Positions 54,216 through 63,270 are shown, counted from the stretch's first letter. The stretch is 64,000 bases of DNA from Longimicrobiaceae bacterium (GCA_030146875.1 JASLAX010000011.1:1-64000), one strand, 5' to 3'. Notes: generated by a model from the sequence alone, not told the origin. Numbers and translations: made by a program.

Positions 54216-54289
54216 GTTCGCCTCGGTGGAGTGGACGGCCGGCCGCGCGGAAGAGCAAGGATCGGGCCCGCCACGGGCGTTCCCGCGCG

Positions 54290-54319
54290 TTGCGGCGGGC
54301 GCCGGTCCGCCCGTATCTT
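54290..54319 (+). promoter_or_regulatory. Promoter candidate for a leaderless transcript
   Basis: TTGCGG (54290-54295) and TATCTT (54314-54319) are separated by 18 bases. The ATG of the following gene is only seven bases after the -10 box and has no Shine-Dalgarno, so transcription would start at or near the first codon. Confidence 0.45.
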
Positions 54320-54325
54320 CGAGTC

Positions 54326-54988
54326 ATGATCGACGACCTGAAGAGGCTCTTCTCCCAGACCTGGGAGGCCTTCCGCACCGAGCGGTCCCGCCGCGAGCCC
54401 GAGGACCAGGTGGCGGAGCTGCTGGGCGCCATGCGCCGCGAGATGGTGGACGTGCGCGCCATGCTCCCCGAGTACGAGGAGGCGCACCGCGGCGCCGGCC
54501 TGGAGCTGGAGCGCGAGCGCCGCGGGCTCGAGGAGACCACCCGCCGCCGCGACATGGCCGAGCGCATCGGCGACGCCGAGACGGTGCGCGTGGCCGAGGA
54601 GTTCGCGGCCAGGCACCGCGGCCGCGTGGCCGTGCTGGAGCAGAAGGTCCAGGCCGCCCGCGCCGAGGCCGACCTGCGCCGCGCCGAGGCGGAGGAGATG
54701 ACCCGGCGCTACAAGGAGGCGGACCTGAACCGCTTCGCCCTGCTCGCCGAGATCCGCCGGGCGCAGGCGCAGGGCACGCTGCGCTCCGGCCTGGGCGCCG
54801 CCCCCGGCAGCCCCACCGACGAGTTCGACCGCATGGCCGGCAGGATGGGCGACGACCAGCGCTACCAGGAGGCGCTGCACGACCTGGACGCGGACCTCTC
54901 CGGAGCCCCGCCCCCGCCCCCCCCGCCGAAGCCCAACGACGTGGAGGCTCGGCTGGCGGAGCTGAAGCGGCGGATGTCGGAGGGGTAG
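54326..54988 (+). CDS. PspA/IM30-like coiled-coil protein
   Basis: The 220-residue product begins MIDDLKRLFSQTWEAFRTER and is almost entirely charged helix: MRREMVDVRAMLPEYEEAHR, LELERERRGLEETTRRRDMA, RVAVLEQKVQAARAEADLRR and EAEEMTRRYKEADLNRFALL. The C-terminal Pro-rich hinge ends in PNDVEARLAELKRRMSEG. The pattern resembles PspA/VIPP1-type membrane-binding coiled coils but lacks a confident match. Probably cytoplasmic and membrane-associated. Start is chosen by the leaderless promoter position. Confidence 0.6.
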   Translation: MIDDLKRLFSQTWEAFRTERSRREPEDQVAELLGAMRREMVDVRAMLPEYEEAHRGAGLELERERRGLEETTRRRDMAERIGDAETVRVAEEFAARHRGRVAVLEQKVQAARAEADLRRAEAEEMTRRYKEADLNRFALLAEIRRAQAQGTLRSGLGAAPGSPTDEFDRMAGRMGDDQRYQEALHDLDADLSGAPPPPPPPKPNDVEARLAELKRRMSEG

Positions 54989-55087
54989 GGCAGGGCGGTA
55001 GGGAGCCTCGGCGTGGGGCGCGGCCGTGTCTCGCGGGCCCAGCCCCACACCCGCGAACGGTCCGATCGCCCGCCGGATTCGCGCCCA

Positions 55088-55131
55088 CGACGAAGGGCCC
55101 CGCCTCCCTCCGGAGGCGGGGCCCTTCGTCG
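55088..55131. terminator. Perfect 20-bp hairpin terminator
   Basis: CGACGAAGGGCCCCGCCTCC (55088-55107) pairs exactly with GGAGGCGGGGCCCTTCGTCG (55112-55131) around CTCC. It lies between the coiled-coil gene and the convergent Tyr-Asp-Arg-rich gene. Confidence 0.8.
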
Positions 55132-55149
55132 GGCCGGCGTCGTCAGCCG

Positions 55150-55863
55150 CTAGAACCCGGTGTCGTAGCGGTTGCGGTTGCGGTTCCACAGGCTGTTCCC
55201 GCCGGCGTGGGGGAAGCCGCCCTGCTGGAAGCCCTGGCCGTAGTACGCGTCGTCGCCCACCACGCCGGAGTACCCCTGGCCCCCGGTCTGGCCGAATTGC
55301 CGCGGCCCCTGGCCGGGGTTGTCGTAGCCCTGGCCGTGGTAGCCCCGGCCCTGGTTCGAGTAGCCCTGGCCGGTCCAGCCCTGGCCCCGGTCCGAGAAGC
55401 CCTGGTCGTAGCGGTTCCGCATGCCGCCCTGGAACTCGCCGCGGATCACACGGATGGGGGTGTGGTTGGCGCGGTCGTTGAACGGGTCGCCCGTGTCCGT
55501 CTCCAGGCGGTGCATCCCCCGGTCGTAGCCGCGGCCCTGCATTCCCATGTCGCGGTCGTAGCCCATGGCCGACCCGCGCATCCCGCGGTCGTAGCCCCGG
55601 TCGTGCCCGCCGAAGAAGCCCCGCACCCGGTCGCCCAGGTCGCGGTCGTAGCGATTGCCGGCGCTGCCGCGGTACATGTCGCGGTCGTAGTCGGACATGG
55701 CGTGGCTCCACCCGCCGCGCGGCCCCGCCGCGCCCCGCCACTCCAGCCCACGGCCGCCCATCTCGCGGTCGTAGCCCCGGTCCATGCCCCCGAAGCCGCG
55801 GTTGGCGCCACCGAAGCCGTAGCCCACGTCGCGGTCGTCGCGGAAGCGGTCGAAGAGTCCCAT
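55150..55863 (-). CDS. Low-complexity Tyr/Asp/Arg/Gly-rich protein
   Basis: The 237-residue protein starts at ATG 55863 behind a perfect AAGGAGG at 5-11 bases. It opens MGLFDRFRDDRDVGYGFGG and consists mainly of YDR/GYDRG-type repeats (GMDRGYDREMGGRGLEW, HDRGYDRGMRGSAMGYDRD). A second half is rich in GQGY/GQGF units (YSNQGRGYHGQGYDNPGQG). One ordered-looking piece, NDRANHTPIRVIRGEF, sits between. It is predicted disordered; function unknown. Such Tyr/Arg-rich sequences can phase-separate, but that is inference. Confidence 0.75.
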   Translation of the reverse strand: MGLFDRFRDDRDVGYGFGGANRGFGGMDRGYDREMGGRGLEWRGAAGPRGGWSHAMSDYDRDMYRGSAGNRYDRDLGDRVRGFFGGHDRGYDRGMRGSAMGYDRDMGMQGRGYDRGMHRLETDTGDPFNDRANHTPIRVIRGEFQGGMRNRYDQGFSDRGQGWTGQGYSNQGRGYHGQGYDNPGQGPRQFGQTGGQGYSGVVGDDAYYGQGFQQGGFPHAGGNSLWNRNRNRYDTGF

Positions 55864-55969
55864 CTTCCCTCCTTTTCCGGTTCGCACCCAGAATTCCCGC
55901 CCCCCGGCGGGAGGACGGCGAGGGGTGCAACCTTCGGTCCACCGCGCCCCACTCGCCCCCCACGCAGGG

Positions 55970-55998
55970 TTGTCGGGGCCGGACGGGAGAGGTACGTT
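55970..55998 (+). promoter_or_regulatory. Possible promoter for the aspartase fusion
   Basis: TTGTCG (55970-55975) and TACGTT (55993-55998) are 17 bases apart and 50 bases before the ATG of the fusion gene. Only moderate match to consensus. Confidence 0.35.
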
Positions 55999-56047
55999 CA
56001 CGCGCTTGGCGACCAGACCCAGAGAGCCCTTGCCGGCACGGACATAG

Positions 56048-57919
56048 ATGGATACGAACGTGGTCGAGACGCTCCGCTCGCACTTCCCCTCGCTGGACGC
56101 GCGCGAGGTGGAGCTCCTGGCCGGGTGCGCCGAGGCGCGCTCCTGCCCGGTGGGCACGTACGTGTTCCGCGAGAGCCAGCCGCGGCGCGCGTTCGGAATC
56201 CTGCTGCGGGGGCGCATCGAGATCGTGAAGGGGCTGCAGGGCCGCCCCGAGGTGCTGCACGTGCTGACCGGCGGGGAGTCGTACGGCGAGGGGAGCTTCC
56301 TGGACGAGTACCCGCACTCCACCTCGGGCGTGGTGACCGAGGACGCGGAGGTGGTGGAGATCTCCCGCGCGCGCGTGCAGGGGATCGCGGCGGAGCACCC
56401 CACGCTGTACGGCAAGCTGGCGCTGGCCGCCGCCCAGGTGATCTCGTCGCGGCTGCGGCACGCCAACGTGCGCCTGACGGGGCGCGAGGCGGGCTACCTC
56501 TCCGGCGAGCTGCGGGTGGAGCACGACCTGCTGGGCGAGCGGGCGCTCTCCGTGGACCTCTACTACGGCGTGCAGACGCTGCGGGCCACGGAGAACTTCC
56601 CCATCACGGGCATCCCCATCTCGCAGTACCCGCACCTGATCCACGCGCTGGCGGCGGTGAAGGAGGCGGCGGCGTTGGCGAACCGCGACCTGGGGCTGCT
56701 GGACCCGCAGACGGCCGACGCCATCGTCCGCGCCTGCCGCGAGATCCGCGAGGGGCGCCTGCACGAGCAGTTCGTGGTGGACGTGATCCAGGGTGGGGCG
56801 GGCACCAGCACCAACATGAACGCCAACGAGGTGGTGGCGAACCGGGCGCTGGAGCTGCTGGGCTTCCGGAAGGGGCAGTACGAGCACTGCCACCCCAACG
56901 ACCACGTCAACCTCTCCCAGTCCACCAACGACGTCTATCCCACCGCGCTCAAGATCGCGGGGAACTGGTCGATCCTGGACCTGATCGGCGCGCTAGCGGA
57001 GCTGCGCGCGGCGTTCGTGGAGAAGGGGCGCGAGTTCGCGGACGTGCTCAAGATGGGCCGCACCCAGCTCCAGGACGCGGTGCCCATGACGCTGGGGCAG
57101 GAGTTCACCGCCTTCGCGGTGACGATCGGCGAGGACATCGACCGGCTGCAGGAGGCCGCGGCGCTGATCCGCGAGATCAACATGGGGGCCACGGCCATCG
57201 GCACGGGGATCAACACCGACCCGCGCTACGCCGCCACGGTGCGCGAGCGGCTGTGCGAGGTCACCGGGCTGGAGCTGATCACCGCGCCCGACCTGATCGA
57301 GGCCACCGCCGACACCGGCGCGTTCGTGCAGCTCTCCGGGATCCTGAAGCGCGTGGCGGTGAAGCTCTCCAAGATCTGCAACGACCTGCGCCTGCTCAGC
57401 AGCGGGCCGCGCACGGGGCTGAACGAGATCAACCTGCCCGCCATGCAGCCGGGCTCGTCGATCATGCCGGGGAAGGTGAACCCCGTCATCCCCGAGGTGG
57501 TGAACATGGTGTGCTTCCAGGTGGTGGGGAACGACCTGACCATCACCATGGCGGCCGAGGCGGGGCAGCTCCAGCTCAACGTGTTCGAGCCCGTGATCGG
57601 CTTCAACCTCTTCCAGTCCATCGACATGCTGGCGGGCGGCGCGGTGGTGCTCCGCGAGCGCTGCGTGATGGGGATCACCGCCAACCGCGAGCGGCTGCGG
57701 CGGATGGTGGAGGACTCCATCGGCCTGGTGACGGCGCTGGTGCCGTACATCGGCTACGAGCGCTCGGCGGCGCTGGCCAAGGAGGCCCTGCACACCGGGC
57801 GCGGCGTGTACGAGCTGGTGCGCGAGAAGGCGTGGCTCTCGCAGGAGCAGCTCGACGAGATCCTGTCGCCCGAGGCGATGACGCACCCGCGCGCCATGCC
57901 GGAGCAGGTTCCCGGCTGA
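56048..57919 (+). CDS. aspA: Cyclic-nucleotide-binding-like domain fused to aspartate ammonia-lyase
   Basis: Residues ~1-150 form a Crp/Fnr-type sensor fold (SHFPSLDAREVELLAG, PVGTYVFRESQPRRAFGILL, VLHVLTGGESYGEGSFLDEY). Residues ~155-623 are a full aspartase/fumarase-superfamily enzyme with RVEHDLLGERALSVDLYYGV, QGGAGTSTNMNANEVVANRA, HPNDHVNLSQSTNDVYPTAL and the signature GSSIMPGKVNP. The reaction expected is aspartate to fumarate and ammonia. In the phosphate-binding cassette, E81 is kept. The Arg that binds the cAMP phosphate is replaced (HSTS at 90-93), so the ligand is probably not cAMP. Such a covalent allosteric module is unusual for aspartase. Confidence 0.9.
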   Translation: MDTNVVETLRSHFPSLDAREVELLAGCAEARSCPVGTYVFRESQPRRAFGILLRGRIEIVKGLQGRPEVLHVLTGGESYGEGSFLDEYPHSTSGVVTEDAEVVEISRARVQGIAAEHPTLYGKLALAAAQVISSRLRHANVRLTGREAGYLSGELRVEHDLLGERALSVDLYYGVQTLRATENFPITGIPISQYPHLIHALAAVKEAAALANRDLGLLDPQTADAIVRACREIREGRLHEQFVVDVIQGGAGTSTNMNANEVVANRALELLGFRKGQYEHCHPNDHVNLSQSTNDVYPTALKIAGNWSILDLIGALAELRAAFVEKGREFADVLKMGRTQLQDAVPMTLGQEFTAFAVTIGEDIDRLQEAAALIREINMGATAIGTGINTDPRYAATVRERLCEVTGLELITAPDLIEATADTGAFVQLSGILKRVAVKLSKICNDLRLLSSGPRTGLNEINLPAMQPGSSIMPGKVNPVIPEVVNMVCFQVVGNDLTITMAAEAGQLQLNVFEPVIGFNLFQSIDMLAGGAVVLRERCVMGITANRERLRRMVEDSIGLVTALVPYIGYERSAALAKEALHTGRGVYELVREKAWLSQEQLDEILSPEAMTHPRAMPEQVPG

Positions 57920-58123
57920 CGCGCCACGGGGAGGCGCGTCTCCCCTTCGCGCGTGACCTCCCGCGCCGTGCTTCGTCCCCATCCTGGCACCTCCGCGCGG
58001 CGCCCTCCGTCTCCCGGCGGTGACGCCGCGCTCGAAAGGCTGGCCTTCGGACGGGATGCCGGACCATATTGTCCCGGATCGACCGCCCGCGACGCCGCCA
58101 CCCACGACTTCCCCTCGCGCTCC

Positions 58124-59422
58124 ATGGGCCACCGCTCCCGCACCTCGACCCTCCTCTCGCTGGCGACGCTGCTGGCGCTGACCGGGTGCTCGGACCCCGC
58201 GGGCTCGGCCCCCGGGGGCCCCGGTACCGGCGGTCCCGGCGAGACGACGCCGGTGCCCACCATCCAGTTCGAGCTGCGGGCCCCCGAAGGGCGGTCCCTG
58301 GCGGACACGGTGTACGGCACGGCGATGCCGCTCCGGGTGGCCGGGCTGAGCGGGCACCGGGCGGTGAGGGTCACCCACTCGCTGAACGGCGGCCCGGAGG
58401 AGGTGCTCACGCAGCAGCGGGCGGGGTGGACGCTCTCGCTGACCCCTCCCTTCGCCGAGCCGTACGACGTCTACGACCTGCCCGAGGGCCGGGTGGAGGT
58501 GCGGGTCTTCCTGTACGACAGCCTGGGGGTGCGGAGCCAGGCGACGGCCACGGTCCAGGTGAGGCACCTGGAGCGGCGGTACGCCGCCACCTTCCTGGGA
58601 GGGAGCGGGCGCGACTCGCGGATCCTGGACCTGGCCGCGGGACGGGCGGTGGGGTACGTGCTGACGGCGGACTCCGTCTCCATCCCGGTGCTGTGGGAGA
58701 ACGGCGGGCGCCGCGACCTTCCCGGCCCCGGCCGCGCGGTGGCGGTGACGCACGACGGCACGGTGGTGGTGCAGCGGGGGACGAGCGGCTACACGTGGAA
58801 GGCGGGCGTGCTCACGCCGCTCGACGCCGCGTGCCCCGGGCTCCCCCTGGGTGTGAGCGACGCCGGCGAGGTCTTCACCACCGGCACGAGCGACCGCCCC
58901 TACCGGTGTCAGGGGGCCACGGCCATGCAGCTCGCGGTCGGGACCTGGAACGGCGCCGTGGTGATGGACGTGAACCGCAACGGCCGCGCGGTCGGGTACC
59001 AGCGCGACCTCTACTACCAGCCCCGGGTGTGGGAGGGGACCACCGTCTCCTCGGTGGGCTTCGGCCGGCACTCGTACCCGGTCCAGGTGAGCGACGGGGG
59101 CAGGATCGTGGGGCGTGGAGGGCACTTCGGCGAGCGCTCCTACCTGTATGACGGCGCGGCCCTGGCCGACCTAACCTCCGTGGTGGGGCCCAGCACCGCC
59201 GCGGCGGCCGTGAACGACGCGCGGGAGGTCGTCGGAATGTACGGATGGAGCCCGCGCACCCCGTTCCTGCGCGCGGGCGGAAGGACCTACGTCGTCCGTA
59301 CGGACGGGGAATGGCGCCTGGGCGCGGTCGACCGCATCGACGAGAACGGCTGGCTCGCGGCGTATGGCGAGGATCCGCAGACCGGGCGGAAGGGCGCGCT
59401 GCTGCTCAAGCCGCTGCCCTGA
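58124..59422 (+). CDS. Large lipoprotein with propeller-like repeats
   Basis: A lipoprotein signal (MGHRSRTSTLLSLATLLALT, then GCS) and Gly/Pro linker are followed by an Ig-like segment (TVYGTAMPLRVAGLSGHRAV). Six beta-rich blades follow, e.g. RAVGYVLTADSVSIPVLWEN, AVAVTHDGTVVVQRGTSGYT, VMDVNRNGRAVGYQRDLYYQ and AVNDAREVVGMYGWSPRTPF. The VGY/VG-NxxGxxVG pattern is that of 'probable extracellular repeat, HAF family' proteins. Membrane-anchored, surface or periplasmic; role unknown. ATG 58124 gives the signal peptide. Confidence 0.75.
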   Translation: MGHRSRTSTLLSLATLLALTGCSDPAGSAPGGPGTGGPGETTPVPTIQFELRAPEGRSLADTVYGTAMPLRVAGLSGHRAVRVTHSLNGGPEEVLTQQRAGWTLSLTPPFAEPYDVYDLPEGRVEVRVFLYDSLGVRSQATATVQVRHLERRYAATFLGGSGRDSRILDLAAGRAVGYVLTADSVSIPVLWENGGRRDLPGPGRAVAVTHDGTVVVQRGTSGYTWKAGVLTPLDAACPGLPLGVSDAGEVFTTGTSDRPYRCQGATAMQLAVGTWNGAVVMDVNRNGRAVGYQRDLYYQPRVWEGTTVSSVGFGRHSYPVQVSDGGRIVGRGGHFGERSYLYDGAALADLTSVVGPSTAAAAVNDAREVVGMYGWSPRTPFLRAGGRTYVVRTDGEWRLGAVDRIDENGWLAAYGEDPQTGRKGALLLKPLP

Positions 59423-59538
59423 GGCTCGCCCGCCGTCCCGCGGAACCGCGGGGCGGCAGGGGGGCGGCCCCGGCACCCTCCCTCTCCGCCTTCTCGCCAG
59501 GGAGGTGCGCGATGGACCACCGGCAGCCGTAGGAAGCC

Positions 59539-60423
59539 GTGCCCGAGCTTCCCGACGTGGAGGTCTACCTCCGCCGCCTGGCGGCGTTCGTCCTGGACCA
59601 GCCGCTGGAGAGGCTGACCCCGAAGAACCCGTTCGTCCTGCGCTCCGTCTCCCCCACGCCGGCGGAGGCGGCCGGACGGCGCGTCGTGGGGCTGCGGCGG
59701 ATGGGGAAGCGGGTCGTCCTCCACCTGGACGGCGACCTGTTCGTCGTCGTCCACCTGATGGTCGCGGGGCGCCTCCGCTGGCGGCCGACGGGAAAGAAGA
59801 TGGGCGGCAGGCTCGTCCTGGCCGAGCTCGCCTTCCCGCACGGCACGCTGTACCTGACGGAGGCGGGCACCACGCGCCGCGCCTCGCTCCACATCGTCTC
59901 GGGCGAGGAGGGCCTGCGCCCGTTCGAGCGCGGGGGGCTGGAGCCGCTGGAGATCGACCTGCCCACCTTCGCGGAGCGGCTCGCGTCCGAGAGCCACACC
60001 GTCAAGCGCGCCCTCACCGACCCGCGCCTCTTCAGCGGCATCGGCAACGCCTACTCCGACGAGATCCTGCACCGCGCCCGCCTCTCCCCCGTCCTGCTCA
60101 CCCGGAAGCTCTCCGACGAGCAGGTGCGGCGGCTGTACGACGCCACGCGCGAGGTGCTGGTGGAGTGGACGGAGCGGCTCGCGGAGCAGGTGGGCGAGGG
60201 ATTCCCCGAGGAGGTGACGGCCTTCCACCCCGAGATGGCCGTCCACGGGCGCTTCAAGCAGCCCTGCCCCGTCTGCGGCGCTCCCGTGCAGCGGATCCGC
60301 TACGCGACCAACGAGACCAACTACTGCGCCCGCTGCCAGAATGGGGGCCGCATCCTGGCGGACCGCTCGCTCTCCCGACTGCTCAAGGACGACTGGCCGC
60401 GGTCCATCGACGAGGTGGACTGA
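59539..60423 (+). CDS. mutM: Formamidopyrimidine-DNA glycosylase/endonuclease VIII family
   Basis: Base-excision repair enzyme removing oxidised bases and cleaving the abasic site. Start GTG gives MPELPDVEVYLRRLAAFVLD, with the catalytic Pro2 and Glu3 exposed after Met removal. LRRMGKRVVLHLDGDLFVVV and GIGNAYSDEILHRARLSP are the Lys and H2TH parts; the C-terminal zinc finger is CPVCGAPVQRIRYATNETNY with CARCQ. The 294-residue length is typical of MutM. MutM versus Nei cannot be decided by eye, but MPELPDVE favours MutM. Confidence 0.9.
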   Translation: MPELPDVEVYLRRLAAFVLDQPLERLTPKNPFVLRSVSPTPAEAAGRRVVGLRRMGKRVVLHLDGDLFVVVHLMVAGRLRWRPTGKKMGGRLVLAELAFPHGTLYLTEAGTTRRASLHIVSGEEGLRPFERGGLEPLEIDLPTFAERLASESHTVKRALTDPRLFSGIGNAYSDEILHRARLSPVLLTRKLSDEQVRRLYDATREVLVEWTERLAEQVGEGFPEEVTAFHPEMAVHGRFKQPCPVCGAPVQRIRYATNETNYCARCQNGGRILADRSLSRLLKDDWPRSIDEVD

Positions 60424-60460
60424 TCCACCGGACGTCGCGCGCGGCGGCGATGAAAGAAGG

Positions 60461-60526
60461 GAAGAGTTTGGGAGATCAGGGAGTTCGGAATTGGATCGAC
60501 GCACTCCCAGAACTCCCTGAACACCC
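60461..60526. repeat. Dispersed inverted-repeat element, copy 2
   Basis: GAAGAGTTTGGGAGATCAGG-type sequence (60461-60486) and, inverted, ACTCCCAGAACTCCCTGAAC (60503-60522) form an imperfect hairpin. Both arms share the ACTCCC-GAACTCCC core with copy 1 at 44483-44610. It lies 38 bases after the glycosylase stop in a 302-base intergenic region (60424-60725) that holds no gene. Confidence 0.75.
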
Positions 60527-60725
60527 CCCTTTCCGTCGAAAGCGTCCGCACGAGACGGGGCTGGAGGAAGCGGGTGAAACGGATACCCCAGCGTCGAGCC
60601 GGCGCGCACGCATCCGTCCCGCGCCGCCATTGCCGCCCGTCCTCCGTGGACCGATCTTTCCGCCTCTCCCGGGCCGCCGCCGAACCGCGGCGGCCCGGCG
60701 CGCTTCCCCCCCGCGGCGGGCACGG

Positions 60726-62462
60726 ATGCCGGACGAGGTCGCACGCTTCGATGCGCTGGGCGCCGGCCGCTCCTTCGTCTTCGAGGGGCTCCGCGGCGTG
60801 CTCGTGGCGCGGACGCTGGAGGAGGTCGTCCCCGTCCTCCGCGCGGTCGAGGAGGCCGTTGTGTCCGGGCTGCACGCCGCCGGCTTCGTGGCGTACGAGG
60901 CCGCGCCCGCGTTCGATCCCGCTCTCGCCACCCGCCCCCCCGACCCGCGCCTCCCGCTCGCGCGCTTCGCCCTCTTCGCCGAGCGGCGGCCCGCGGAGCT
61001 TCCGGAGGGAGCGGCGGGGGCCGTCGGCCTCGGCGAGTGGACGGCGGCGCTCTCCGCCGCCGGGTACGCGGAGCGGGTCGAGCGCATCCGCGCGCTGATC
61101 GCGGCGGGGGACACCTACCAGGTCAACCTCACCTTCCCCCTCCGCGCGCCGTTCCGGGGGGACGACCGGGCGCTCTACCTGCGGCTGGCGCGGGCGCAGC
61201 GGTCGGCGTACTGTGCCTTCCTGCGCTTCGGCGACACCTCCGTCGTCTCCGCGTCTCCCGAGCTGTTCTTCCGCCAGGCGGGGCGGGAGCTGGAGATGCG
61301 GCCGATGAAGGGCACGCGGCCGCGCGGCCGCTGGGCGGAGGAGGACGACGCGCTGGCCGCCGAGCTGGCGGGGAGCGAGAAGGACCGCGCCGAGAACCTG
61401 ATGATCGTGGACCTGCTGCGGAACGACGCGGGTCGCGTCTCGCGCTTCGGCAGCGTGCGGGTGGAGAGGCTGTTCGAGGTGGAGCGGTACGAGACCGTGC
61501 ACCAGATGACCTCCACCGTCCGCTCGCGGCTACGGGAGGATGCCGGGGTGGTCGACCTCTTCCGCGCCCTCTTCCCCTGCGGGTCGGTGACCGGCGCGCC
61601 CAAGGTCCGCACCAGCCAGGTGATCGCCGAGCTGGAGGACGGGCCGCGCGGCGTCTACTGCGGCGCCCTGGGCTTCGTCTCCCCGGGCGAGGCGGTGTTC
61701 AGCGTCGCCATCCGGACCGTCGTCGTCCACCGCGACACCGGGGAGGCGGAGCTGGGCGTGGGGAGCGGGATCACGTACGATTCCGACGCGGCCGCCGAGC
61801 ACGCGGAGTGCCTGAGCAAGGCGGAGTTCGCCCGCCGCGCGGCGGAGGACTTCCGCCTGCTGGAGACCATGCTGCGGGAGGCGGACGGCGGCTGGCTCCT
61901 CCTCGACGGGCACCTGCGGCGGATGGCCGCCTCCGCCCGCCGCTTCGGCTTCGCCTTCGACGCGGAGGGCACGCGGGCGCGGCTGGACGGGGAGGTGCGC
62001 GGGCTGGACGGACACCTGCGGGTCCGGCTCCTGCTGGACCGCGCGGGGAAGGTGGAGGTGCAGGCGGCGCCGCTGGACGACGGGCCTGCGGAGCCGCTCC
62101 GCGTGGCGGTCTGCGCCGATCCCGTGGACGAGCGCGACCCGCTGCTCTACCACAAGACCACCAGCCGCGGCGTCTATACCGCGCGCGCCGCGGCCCGGCC
62201 GGAGGTGGACGACGTGCTGCTGGTGAACGGGCGCGGCGAGCTGACGGAGTCGACCGTCGCGAACCTCGTCGTGCAGCTCCACGGGGAGCGGTGGACGCCG
62301 CCGGTGGCGTGCGGGCTGCTCCCGGGCGTCTTCCGGGCGGAGCTGCTGCGGAGCGGCGAGGTGCGGGAGCGCGTTCTCCTGCCCGGGGAGCTGGAGCGGG
62401 CGGAGGCGGTGTGGCTGGTGAGCTCGGTGCGCCGGTGGCGGCGCGCCGTGATCGTCGATTAG
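60726..62462 (+). CDS. pabB: Aminodeoxychorismate synthase component I fused to aminodeoxychorismate lyase
   Basis: The N-terminal ~380 residues are PabB: DTYQVNLTFPLRAPFRGDD, SPELFFRQAGRELEMRPMKG with the chorismate Lys in MKGTRPRG, DRAENLMIVDLLRNDAGRVS and ALFPCGSVTGAPKVRTSQVI. The C-terminal ~190 residues are a PabC-type PLP lyase with LYHKTTSRGVYTARAAARP (PLP Lys) and RGELTESTVANLVVQ. Together they make 4-aminobenzoate for folate, given ammonia or a separate PabA, which is not seen here. ATG 60726 is the natural start. Confidence 0.92.
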   Translation: MPDEVARFDALGAGRSFVFEGLRGVLVARTLEEVVPVLRAVEEAVVSGLHAAGFVAYEAAPAFDPALATRPPDPRLPLARFALFAERRPAELPEGAAGAVGLGEWTAALSAAGYAERVERIRALIAAGDTYQVNLTFPLRAPFRGDDRALYLRLARAQRSAYCAFLRFGDTSVVSASPELFFRQAGRELEMRPMKGTRPRGRWAEEDDALAAELAGSEKDRAENLMIVDLLRNDAGRVSRFGSVRVERLFEVERYETVHQMTSTVRSRLREDAGVVDLFRALFPCGSVTGAPKVRTSQVIAELEDGPRGVYCGALGFVSPGEAVFSVAIRTVVVHRDTGEAELGVGSGITYDSDAAAEHAECLSKAEFARRAAEDFRLLETMLREADGGWLLLDGHLRRMAASARRFGFAFDAEGTRARLDGEVRGLDGHLRVRLLLDRAGKVEVQAAPLDDGPAEPLRVAVCADPVDERDPLLYHKTTSRGVYTARAAARPEVDDVLLVNGRGELTESTVANLVVQLHGERWTPPVACGLLPGVFRAELLRSGEVRERVLLPGELERAEAVWLVSSVRRWRRAVIVD

Positions 62463-62483
62463 AGGCGAGAGAGTGAGGAGAGG

Positions 62484-63230
62484 ATGTCGATCGGGAACGA
62501 GCGGGAGCTGAAGGGGATGAAGCGCGCGGGACGCGTGGTGGCGATGGCGCTGAAGGCGGCGCGGAAGGCGGTGCGCCCCGGCGCGACCACGGCGGAGGTG
62601 GACGGCGTGGTGCTGCGCGTGCTGGAGCAGCACGGCGCGCGCTCCGCTCCCGCGCTGGTCTACGGCTTCCCGGGCACGGCGTGCATCAGCGTGAACGAGG
62701 AGGCGGTGCACGGCATCCCCGGCGACCGCGTGCTGGCCGGCGGCGACCTGGTGACGCTGGACGTGACGGTCGAGCTGGACGGCTACTTCGCGGACGCGGC
62801 CGTCACCGTCTCCGTCCCTCCGGCGGACCCGGTGGGCGCGAGCCTGGCGGCGTGCGCGGAGGCCGCCTTCTGGAAGGGCGCCGAGGCCGCCCGCGCCGGC
62901 GCGTCGCTGAACTCCGTCGGCGCCGCGGTGGAGGCGGAGGTGCACCGCCGCGGCTTCCGCGTGTTGCGCGACCTGGCCGGCCACGGCATCGGCCGCACCA
63001 TCCACGAGGCGCCCAGCGTGCCCAACCACTTCGACCCGCGATCGAAGACGACGCTGACGGAGGGGCTGGTCTTCGCGCTGGAGCCCATCGTGTCGGTGGG
63101 GGCGGAGCGCACGCGCACCCTGCGCGACCGCTGGACGCTTGCCACGGTGGACGGATCGCTGGCCGCGCACCACGAGCACACGCTGATGATCACCCGCGGC
63201 TCGCCGCTGCTTCTGACCGCCGCCGCGTGA
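62484..63230 (+). CDS. map: Methionine aminopeptidase, type I
   Basis: The 248-residue enzyme removes N-terminal Met from nascent proteins. All five metal ligands are visible: the Asp in VTLDVTVELDGYFADAAV (two Asp), the His in DLAGHGIGRTIHEAPSVPN, the Glu in FALEPIVSVG and the Glu in HHEHTLMI. VNEEAVHGIPGDRVL is the substrate His loop. GTGAGGAGAGG lies directly before the ATG. It starts 21 bases after pabB and may be co-transcribed. Confidence 0.95.
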   Translation: MSIGNERELKGMKRAGRVVAMALKAARKAVRPGATTAEVDGVVLRVLEQHGARSAPALVYGFPGTACISVNEEAVHGIPGDRVLAGGDLVTLDVTVELDGYFADAAVTVSVPPADPVGASLAACAEAAFWKGAEAARAGASLNSVGAAVEAEVHRRGFRVLRDLAGHGIGRTIHEAPSVPNHFDPRSKTTLTEGLVFALEPIVSVGAERTRTLRDRWTLATVDGSLAAHHEHTLMITRGSPLLLTAAA

Positions 63231-63270
63231 GCGACGTCAGCCCTCGTCCGAGTTCCCGCATCCCGAACAG

